Assembly (NCBI GenBank): GCA_028752905.1
Contig: JAQNBH010000009.1
Location: forward strand, 23,544,370-23,608,369
From: Cladorhizidae sp. MBARI D1340-BT2
Taxonomy: Eukaryota > Porifera > Demospongiae > Poecilosclerida > Cladorhizidae
Length of the DNA stretch: 64,000 nucleotides
Reading direction: 5' to 3'
Shown here one piece after another: positions 56,063 through 64,000 of this stretch. The notes under the pieces were generated by a model. The model did no database searches, was not told the DNA's origin, and saw only the letters and a program-made list of their open reading frames with translations. The translations under genes were made by a program, and so were the position numbers. How positions within the stretch are numbered: position 1 is the first letter of the stretch; each line of letters opens with the position of its first letter.

Positions 56063-58190
56063 TTGTTAGTAAAACTAGCTATGTGGTATCATCGAGGTCG
56101 GCCACTGGCTCAGTATGCCTGGATTTTGCAAATGGTGGAAATATCACAAACACAGTATTGGGTATATTCGTGGGCATTCTTATTTTATGGTGCGTAGGTT
56201 CGTAGGTTACTTGGAAATAATTGGTAATCGATATCCTGCTCATTATTCAGGCAGATGCGGCTGATCAACACCATTATACATTCTGACCAATGGGCAGCAT
56301 ATGACCAAGTCCCTGCCACCAGTGGCCGGACATCCCAGTTAATCATTCCATCGAGTTTGTGGACTTTGCTACAGGAGTTCACATGCAGCATGTGAGTCCT
56401 ACTTGATTCGTTACGATATTATTCAATAACTATTTATTATTCGTTTAACATCTTGCTCTCTTAGGTCATTCAAGTTGAAGATGAGGGGTGTTCATCTGGC
56501 AGCAATTGCTTAGACGAGCATGTGGCATGAACTATGTAGCATAAATTTACAAAGTGTATTTTTAAGGAAGGACCCTGACTATTTTTATGTCTCCCCTCCC
56601 TAAAAAATGCCCTTATTAAAAATATAACTTTTACACCCTATGGGTGGATCATCAATACCTCCATTTATGGATACTAGCAGAGTAACCACATACATGGAAT
56701 GCTGTAGAATAAATTTATAAGATGTATTTTTAAGGGGGGGGAAACTGACCATTTTTGTTTCCACCCCCTTTAAAAATATTCCAAAAAGATCACTTTTACA
56801 CACTAGATGTATTTTTCACACTAGGGAGGACCTGACCATTTTTTTAAATTTCCACCCCCCCTAAAAAAAAATTCCAAAAAGATCACTTTTACACAGTGGA
56901 TCATTAATACTTGCCATTTATGGTCAATACTAGCATATGAAGTGAACACACAGACTAGACGATTTCACGAGAAAAAGGATGAATTAGAAAATAGAGTTGA
57001 TAGGAAACCATTTATTCATGTTCCGTCCATGTATAGAACGAAATGGCAGCTTAAAAAGTATCACACCTCCAAAATGGTATAATGAGCTGAAACTTGAAAT
57101 ACAGTTAGTATAATGTATAATTATATGGAAATGGAGTAAAAATGAAGAAAAAGGTGTGGTAATTGATTTGTGATTGCAAGCTGTCATTTCTCGTCACGAT
57201 AAGCCAACATTATTCCCAGGATCATTTCAATTATGCTAACAGGTGTAAGCTACGAAGGTCATGTAGAAAATTATGCTGAATTGTGCTGAATTGCATTATA
57301 TCACGGAAAGATTCATATGAAGGTCCTTTTCCATAAGAACAATGAATTCATGTCTAGACATCACATCACCAAACCATTACTCATTATACCTCTTTACAGC
57401 AACACATCAATAGGGCACTTCCTCACCAGAAATAAAAGATGCCATTGTAGTATGTAACTGAAGTCCTGTCCACACTGGCATAAATCAACAGGCATTAATA
57501 CTCACTTGTGTCAACCTCGATATGTGGCTCGAGTAAAAAAGACCAATCAAGAATACACGAGTGTGCGCTGAAAAGAACTTCATTCAATCGCCCGTCTTCT
57601 ACATTGGAGCTAGCTAGTTGTACACTACCCGTGGCCTGCAGACAAACTAGCTAATTACATAGCTAGGGAACTGTATAGATCCTGCATACTTCTGAAGTTC
57701 TGCCTTTCCCTCTGCTCCCTGCAGAAAATGTTTCCAGTAGGTGCTCACCAACAAGAATTGACGATCCCGTGTATGATTTTGATTTTGTATAAGGCATTAA
57801 CCTCCGTAATAGTTACTTTACAAAAGAGTTTATATCTCACCATGCAACTACCAATATGTTAAAAGCTGTTCTAGCTGCCAACATCAGCTGTATTTTGAAC
57901 TGATTCTTTCTCTTGGTTAACCTGGGCTTTTTCTCACTCATTCCAATTTCACACACTCAAAACAGTGAACTAAGCTACAAAACAGACACCAGTCTGGTCG
58001 CGTTTCCATGGCAACAGACCGCACTCGCCAATATAAAATCGCACGTTAAAAATAAAACCATCAGTCTTATGACATCGTGCTCAAAAGGTCTAAAAAGGGG
58101 GGGGGGGGAATATGCAAAAGGGGGGGGGGGGGATACGAAAAAAAGAATTTTGAAATTTTGATAACACCAGAAGTTATACGTTATTAATTC
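56063..58190. other. Intergenic between FET-like gene and syntaxin, no gene seen
   Basis: AT-rich, with weak repeats of 'aatttataagatgtattttt' around 56540-56900 and two G-runs at 58097-58130. No exon identified. Confidence 0.5.
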
Positions 58191-58212
58191 ATAGCTTTTT
58201 GTTGTCGCTTAG

Positions 58213-58218
58213 TTTATT
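58213..58218 (-). terminator. Likely polyadenylation signal of the FET-like gene
   Basis: AATAAA on the minus strand about 225 bp past the stop codon, in AT-rich sequence. It is the first canonical signal seen. Confidence 0.5.
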
Positions 58219-58440
58219 TTGGTTTAGTGACATTTTCCACCACATTGCCAGATCAACCAATGACCATAAGAGATAATAAATTATGTTAATTGAGCAATAC
58301 ATGTGTTAAGCATACAAGAGGAAGTTCATCTAATAATGTGTTTAAGTAGTAACATCACATGAAAGAGTGAATTGGGAAAAGGGGGTGAAGTCTATCAATA
58401 CAAAGTGTTCAGTCTCACGTCAGAACATGACAAGGCCAGT

Positions 58441-58483
58441 TCAGTAAGGTCGATCACGCCCCCGATCACGCCCTCGGTCTTGC
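58441..58483 (-). CDS. FET-like last coding exon: PY-NLS
   Basis: After acceptor caacttag the exon completes an Arg codon and reads QDRGRDRGRDRPY before TGA (58441-58443). FUS ends in the same way (R-Q-D-R-R-E-R-P-Y). The R-x2-P-Y end is the transportin-binding nuclear localisation signal of the family, so it was the key to ending the gene here. Confidence 0.9.
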
Positions 58484-58585
58484 CTAAGTTGGAGGGAAAA
58501 AAGTATCCCAGTATGCATAAGGACATCCTCGACATTCAAGATCCACCAGTACAAAATGCTAACAAAAATTACATTTGTAACATAC

Positions 58586-58834
58586 CTGAATCGATCAGGA
58601 CCCCCTCCACGTCCGCCACCTCTGAATCCGCCGCCGCCGCCGCCGCCACCACCGCCTACTCCTCCTCCTCCACGTCCCCTACCGCCACCAAATCCACCTC
58701 TCCCACCTCCTCTGAAACCTCCTCCACCACCCCTCCCCCTCCCCCCACCAAACGAATCACCAGGAGGACCACCCTCCCGTGGAACTCCACAGCGGTTACA
58801 CTGAGTCCTTCGAGCAAAATTCAGATTGCCACAT
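58586..58834 (-). CDS. FET-like exon: rest of zinc finger and RGG domain
   Basis: The 249-bp exon completes the RanBP2-type zinc finger: CGNLNFARRTQCNRC supplies the second Cys pair region (C-x10-C-x2-C) and the conserved N-x-N-F. It then runs into RGG-rich text (GGGRGRGGGG, GGRGGFGGGRGRG, FRGGGRGGGPDRF). The acceptor is gaatgtag and the donor gtatgt. It begins in phase 2 and ends in phase 2. The Pro-rich plus-strand frames opposite are shadows. Confidence 0.92.
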
Positions 58835-59095
58835 CTACATTCAACCGAATAAATATATAATCATGAACAAACATAGAAAATTGCATGTACTATAAATCCT
58901 GAAGCTCAGATGGCCCCTGTGCACATGAATTACATTTTCACATAGTATCATAACAACCATCAACTACAGTACACAATACTGCAGGCAGTTGTCAGCACAC
59001 CATCAAGATATATAAGAGTGCAACTCATCACTGCTCCTTTAGAAAGAAATGGACTAAAGAAATGGACACACATCCTAAGCTCCATTACCACTTAC

Positions 59096-59429
59096 CCAGG
59101 ATCAGGGCAATTCCAATCACCATCGCTGGGAGGACCTCCTCCTCGACCTCTTCCACCTCCACCTCCCCTACCACGAGATCCATCCCCATCACCAAAACCA
59201 CCCCCACCTCCTCCTCCTCCTCCACTTCCTCCTCCACTACCTCCTCCACTACCTCCCCCACCACCACCACCACCACCACCACCAAAACTACCCCCACCAC
59301 CCCTTCCCCGATACCCACCTCCACCACCTCCAAAGCCACCACCTCTACTGCCTGGTCCACCAAACCCTCCGATGGGCTCCAGGTACGTGGCAAACTCAAC
59401 CTTCAGGGTACGACCAAGGAAGTCCTTTC
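59096..59429 (-). CDS. FET-like exon: end of RRM, Gly-rich region, start of zinc finger
   Basis: The 334-bp exon starts GKDFLGRTLKVEFA, matching the end of the FUS RRM (GKEFSGNPIKVSFA). It continues with about 80 residues of mostly Gly with Arg and Ser, then PPSDGDWNCPDPG, the W-x-C start of the RanBP2 finger. Putting an intron inside the finger matches the split seen in animal FET genes as far as I recall. The long simple GGN/GGT run (59180-59290) may vary in length between alleles. Confidence 0.93.
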
Positions 59430-59487
59430 CTGAATATTTATTCACAAAATAATCGATTCGTCACAACCAACAATGTTATATACCTAC

Positions 59488-59551
59488 CATTGAACCATTC
59501 AATGGCTGCTTTAGCTGCTTGGGTGTCCTCATAAACAACCATAGCTTCATT
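59488..59551 (-). CDS. FET-like exon: RRM part 3
   Basis: 64 bp encoding NEAMVVYEDTQAAKAAIEWF plus N and a split Gly. It matches [22 protein letters not shown] of FUS. The usual aromatic RNP1 signature is absent, as in all FET RRMs. Donor gtaggt, acceptor gtctctag. Confidence 0.93.
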
Positions 59552-59607
59552 CTAGAGACATGGTGTGTTGTAAACATCTGCTTAATTTCTAGTTGCTAAA
59601 TACTCAC

Positions 59608-59673
59608 TTTGAAAACTCCAGTTCGCTTGTCGTTATAAAGATTAATACTTGGTCCTCCAGTTTTTTTGTTTGT
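59608..59673 (-). CDS. FET-like exon: RRM part 2, KK loop
   Basis: 66 bp, phase 0-0, encoding TNKKTGGPSINLYNDKRTG and VFK. It aligns gap-free with [22 protein letters not shown] of FUS. The N-K-K-T-G loop is the FET-specific extended loop used in nucleic-acid contact. Donor gtgagt. Confidence 0.95.
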
Positions 59674-59784
59674 CTAATATAAAAACACCCCCCACCCTCC
59701 TCAAATCTGGGATAATATACATTGTATATACAAAATGCATGAGCGTACATAGTAATGAGTACAGATTGCTTAGATAACCCATAC

Positions 59785-59894
59785 CTTTATAACTCCAATT
59801 GAGCCAAAAAGGTCCTGGATTTGACTTTCAGTGACATCATCAGGCAATAAACTTATATACACGGCATTTTCACGGATTTTCTTTTCCATTTGAC
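59785..59894 (-). CDS. FET-like exon: RRM part 1
   Basis: 110 bp encoding QMEKKIRENAVYISLLPDDV then TESQIQDLFGSIGVIK. It corresponds to the first strand and helix of the FET RRM ([28 protein letters not shown]). Acceptor tcacag, donor gtatgg. Confidence 0.92.
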
Positions 59895-61430
59895 CTGTGA
59901 ATTCAGTTGACGATAAGCAATAAAACTAACTTCCCTAATGTTTTAATCACCCATCAAATGAACACGTACTAAATCAACACAAATACTAAATCGACACAAA
60001 TTCAGTATTAAACTATCCCCCATGACGGTACATTATACCAGCATTTATATATTATATATTGCAAATCCTATAAGAACTCTTCCTTATCTTTGGGATCACA
60101 TATGAACCCCATATAAAACAGCCTATAACATGCATTATGATAGTATGCATAGATTGCCAGCCAGGATGATTAATTCCCCCCACCCCTAATACAAATTCAA
60201 AATGCAATGACACCACCAATAATTCTGCTGCTACAAGCATTTTTTTTGGACTAAAACAATTACTGGTACAAATAATCAAACCAGAGTGGCATCCTTTGTA
60301 GCCTTCTCCAGTGAAATCCCCTCACATTTCATGTTAGGACCAGAAAGAGGGTTTGGTTTGAACACATGCGCATTGCAACATTTATCGTACTTTACATTAG
60401 GATGCTTTACATGTAAAAAGAAAGGCACTTGGAAGTTGGTCCACTACAGGATGCTGGCCAATTGTTGCATTCCATCATCTAAGAACCATTATCGCAGAAA
60501 AACGCAGCATCAGACCAACCAGAATGCTAGAATCTAGCATGTGTTAACTGCACCATTAGCTTCTAATAAACATTATGGCATTTGTGGATGAGAAGCTCAA
60601 TGGAACCTTGAGAATGTATCCTGCTCAAGTACAGGAGAGTCAGGCAAATGTAGCTAGCTAATCATATTAGTCATGTGGCAATAAATATGGTAGTTGCGGT
60701 ACTAGATCATAGCATGACTAGGAAGAAAAAAAGGGGCGGGGGGGGAAGTTTATTAACTATTTCGCTATCTAATGCAGTTAGCTTTTGCAAAATCAAATCC
60801 CATTTCTTCCCGTCCACATATACCACAATGCATACCAAAGCCGGCTTCATTGCTGGTGGTCAAAGTAAAACATTGCTGATGAGCGGTCTTGTGAATTATG
60901 CAACACTCAGTCAACATCATATTGTGAACCCACCTATACACAACGGTCACTGTTGCTAGATAAGCTTACACAAGTTGGTGTAAACAGGAAGAAATGCGCT
61001 CATAAGGCAACAGAGAAAAATAGTAGCACGTTCCTTGAAAAGCCATAAAAATTAAAAATAAATGTTAGTCCAAATTAAGATTTTCGATCATATGCCTGCC
61101 AAAGGACATGTAAGAAAGCAGTAAGGTACTGACAGGCAACGGAAAAGAGCAGACACGTGCAAGTTTTAAAAACAATGCACTATCCAATGAAGTGCTTATG
61201 TATGCAGTAGTGAAAGGACAATTCAGTTGACTAAAAAGGGGTAAAAGAAACAAACTAAATTAAATTATCAACCTCTGCCTTTCAACATGGTAAAAATAAC
61301 AAATTAAACATATACGCAAAAACAACAACCCAGGAAACATTAACAAAGACAACAGATTAAAGAATACCAACTGCATCTTATACAAGTTACCAATACCAAC
61401 ACTAACTTAGACACAGTACACATTACTTAC
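59895..61430 (-). other. FET-like gene intron
   Basis: About 1.5 kb, the largest intron seen in this gene, without tandem arrays. It holds a short G-run at 60734-60745. Confidence 0.75.
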
Positions 61431-61474
61431 CGGTACCCGAATTACTATTAAATCCACCTCCTCCTCTGTCTCCA
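61431..61474 (-). CDS. FET-like exon: first RGG region
   Basis: 44 bp between acceptor ctcccacag and donor gtaagt, encoding GDRGGGGFNSNSGT with split codons at both ends. It resembles the S-D-R-G-G-F-N-K segment just before the FUS RRM. The phase matches the RRM exon that follows. Short, so recognised mainly by position, phase and the DRGG-F-N motif. Confidence 0.75.
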
Positions 61475-64000
61475 CTGTGGGAGGTAAAGTAAACCACCGT
61501 TGGAACAAACCACAATAAGGGTTTATATGTTCAGACCAAGATGCACCAATATCATAGGAATTGAAGAAAACATAGCATATGGTTGCACATTATATTGACA
61601 CTACGTTAGTACGCATTGGGTGCCATGCCATGGGAATAACACATGCTGGTAAAATGGAAGCCATAAGTAACATCTTCACTTTAATAACCTTCATCATGGG
61701 TACTTTTTCAGGAAAGAAAGGTCGTTCATTGTAAAAATGGCAGCTTCCACAGCACACAACAGGAAAAGAACTAGCTGGACAAAACTATAAGCAAAAGAAT
61801 ATGGAGAAAATCAGTTCCCCTGATGAAGATTTAATTTTTTTAATTTTAGGTCAGCATCGCTTTGATCAGCTCAACAGAAAGTGAATACGAAGGCAAGGTG
61901 AGCTGAAGAAGCATGGCATTTGGTTTCCCAGACAACACACCCTATAGTCTAGCCTCAGGCCCAATAATGTATCCATAATTACGTGCAGTCCACACGGGTC
62001 ATGAGAAATTAAGTTCTACATATAATCATCCACCCAACTCCCCCAAGCGGAACCACTAGCTCTCTGCACCTTAGTTTATTTGTCTCAATGAATGCGTACA
62101 GCACCTCCTATGTTCACGTGTAATAAAGTTGATTGAGAATATGTTAACTCTCTTCAGCACATACACAGCAGGTATCCATAGAAAAACAAACTATCTTTTC
62201 AAACTGCCCGGTATTTAATGTTGTAATGAAAATTCATGCTTGGACGGACTGAAATCTGGACGGACTGAAATCACTACACGAGCCAATTTTTTTATACACA
62301 GCATTAGTTTTCTCTGAACAGCAGTGGCGATCCAAGCAAGTCAACGTACAAAACATACTCTACTGACAGAGTTAGAATTTATTCTAGTTGAATTATTGCA
62401 CTGAAGTGCCTACAAGAGGTGCCTGCACTGTAAGTACCTACAAGGTGTCCATATACTACTCTTTCTTGATGATTCTTGGTCTCCTAGTTGTTGCTACTCT
62501 TCAGGGGTTTCCATTCTTCTCACTTCTGTGCAAATCTAGGCTGAGGAGTCATTCAACTCTCACCAATGGTCCGGCCTCCCTTGCTGTCTCCTTACTTTTG
62601 TGTCTATATCCACTAATGTCAGAGCTGTTCAGCTCAGAAACCCAAAATGTGAATGCAGTGAATCTTTGTGCTCCGTGATGATTTCCTCCACTGTTCTTTG
62701 TGCATGCACACTGGAACGCCCAATATATATTATACAGAACGTGAAGAAACTTTGCCAAGAGATTTATGACCTGTTGCCTTCAACAAAACCAGCAACATTC
62801 ACCACCTCCGACAACTGAACCGGTACTAAACATATGCACACTGCATAATAACAATCAGATGATTGTGCCCGGCTACCACACACTACAATATCGTAACGGT
62901 TACCATTAGCTCTGTCTTTAGTGCATCTCGCCATTTAATAATGATATGGAATGTGACATCAGATAGGCAAGTGGGTATACTTCGACCTTTAAAGCCCTGA
63001 TTCGACCTTTAAAACCCTGATAAGACAAATTATAGCCAACCACACCATTACCAAGATAATTCACCATCAGAAACTTTGATCATTAAGCAATTTACACATC
63101 CACTGATAGTAGTGGAATTCTAGTCGAGCCAAGGCAAACTCTACTGTTACAGACATTTAGTGCTAAAGGCAAGCAAGCAAATTCGAACATCCCTGGTATT
63201 GTCACTGAAAACCTTATCATCAATATATACGTCATCTACTATCTTCAGTATATACGTCATCTTCATTGTAGGAAATCTTTTGGACATGAATTATCGTCAT
63301 GTGAAAAGATAGATTTTCTTTTTAAGACATGAGTTGGACATCTAGAGCTCCAAGAAGATCTTGCAGGATATACAAAAGTGGCAATAAAAAAGTTAAAGCT
63401 CTCCTACCTTTCTTTCCTTGAAAGATGTGAGAAGCAATGTTACAGAAGCTCCAGTTCCGAGAGAAGCAACGGGAAGGGAAAAAACACAGACAAAAAGCAC
63501 TAGTGTCATCTCCATACATACTAGCAGAAAAAAGGTGGTATCCTTTTCCCTTGGGATAGAAAAATCCAAATATTGAAGAAGAAGTAAGAAGTGGATCAGG
63601 CAAGAAGTAGAAGCTTCATTTGCTGCTCTAAACATAGTTAATGAGAAAAATAGCAATAATCAGCTCTAACTGCTGGATGCTCGTCTTACCTATTAATTAA
63701 AGTAGCCCCTTATCAGGAACTTAATTCCAACAGGAAGCATAAAAAAAGCAAAGATAGAAAACCAAAACCTTTACAGGTGAAAGGTAAAGACTCTTTAGTT
63801 ACTTGAACAACAACAACAACAAAAAACATTGAACATAACCCTCCTATGGACATCCCTTCTTCAATTGTATTCACAAATTATTAATTCACAATGTCTGAAT
63901 TATTATTCAAGCTAGACTTTTCCAAACCCCAGTAGCAGAGTTTGGACATTTGCGAACAGTGATAAAGAGTATCATGTACATACTGCACAGCAAGTACCAC
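61475..64000. other. Right end: probable FET-like intron, no exon identified
   Basis: I looked for SYGQ- or RGG-coding exons on the minus strand and found none convincing. Splice-like signals at 63411-63420 and 63688-63695 are not supported by family-like coding sequence. Confidence 0.45.

Larger units (their letters stand above)
58200..61474 (-). other. FET-family (FUS/EWSR1/TAF15-like) gene, 3' part
   Basis: Seven coding exons on the minus strand, all joined in frame by GT-AG introns. FET proteins are nuclear RNA- and DNA-binding proteins acting in transcription, splicing and stress responses. The order RGG, RRM, Gly/RGG, RanBP2 zinc finger, RGG, PY-NLS is exactly the FET order. The prion-like SYGQ-rich N-terminus was not found in the remaining 2.5 kb and probably lies beyond the right edge. 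The 3' UTR runs to a likely AATAAA (58213-58218 on the minus strand). The gene is downstream-to-upstream in tandem with syntaxin, about 4 kb away. Confidence 0.9.

Noticed and set aside
58372..59452. Pro-rich and Thr/Ser-rich plus-strand frames opposite the FET-like exons
   Set aside because: They are antisense of GGN-rich exons. The minus strand has the conserved domains, splice sites and frame continuity.
61475..63700. Further 5' exons of the FET-like gene (splice-like sites at 63411-63420 and 63688-63695)
   Set aside because: No SYGQ- or RGG-type coding sequence is attached to these sites.
1..64000. tRNA or rRNA genes
   Set aside because: No clover-leaf or rRNA-like segment noticed by eye; a tRNAscan/Infernal run would settle it.

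Overview
This is animal nuclear DNA, most likely from a sponge or another early-branching marine invertebrate. The evidence is spliced genes of two metazoan-type families (a plasma-membrane Qa-SNARE/syntaxin and a FET/FUS-like RNA-binding protein), GT-AG introns, animal-type hAT and DIRS/Ngaro-like transposons, moderate A+T, abundant 'agctagct' motifs and very heavy minisatellite content. The species call is inference; the gene families are read directly from the translated exons.

Main gene: a syntaxin-1-like gene lies on the minus strand and fills almost the whole window. Five coding exons were found by their translation and splice sites: 54265-54309 (N-peptide), 52415-52498, 38575-38746, 5868-5944 and 53-161. 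All four junctions keep frame with consensus GT-AG borders, and the product aligns colinearly with animal syntaxin-1 through the Habc region. The SNARE motif and membrane anchor lie beyond the left edge. The introns are about 1.8, 13.7, 32.6 and 5.7 kb and hold nearly everything else in the window.

Second gene: at the right end, also on the minus strand, is the 3' part of a FET-family gene (FUS/EWSR1/TAF15-like). It has a short RGG exon (61431-61474), three RRM exons, a Gly-rich/RGG exon that starts a RanBP2 zinc finger, a second zinc-finger/RGG exon and a last exon ending in a PY-type nuclear localisation signal (stop at 58441-58443). Most of its internal introns are short (56 to about 260 bp), in sharp contrast to the syntaxin gene.

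Intron content: by my estimate about 40% of the window is tandem repeats. There are some 30 separate minisatellites with unrelated units of about 14 to 77 bp; the largest is a 5.6-kb array at 13.77-19.37 kb. Several were seeded by identifiable sequence. The 28-bp array at 4.71-5.87 kb repeats the exon-4 5' splice site about 40 times. Arrays at 28.57-29.47 and 32.59-33.98 kb repeat pieces of a DIRS/Ngaro-like pol gene, and the one at 34.51-35.34 kb lies between that element's gag and RT parts. Between 27.6 and 36.0 kb there is a nest: a DIRS/Ngaro-like retroelement in sense with the syntaxin gene, expanded by these arrays and cut in its RT motif A by a GC-rich hAT transposon with perfect terminal repeats and an 8-bp target duplication. 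A second, internally deleted hAT (42.57-43.43 kb) keeps only a BED-finger reading frame and sits inside a 58-bp minisatellite. Palindromic elements lie at 25.51-26.25, 40.49-41.07, 45.28-46.17 and 47.71-48.26 kb.

No RNA gene, CRISPR array, operon or prokaryotic feature was seen. Most long open frames in the window are minisatellite translations or antisense shadows and are left out.
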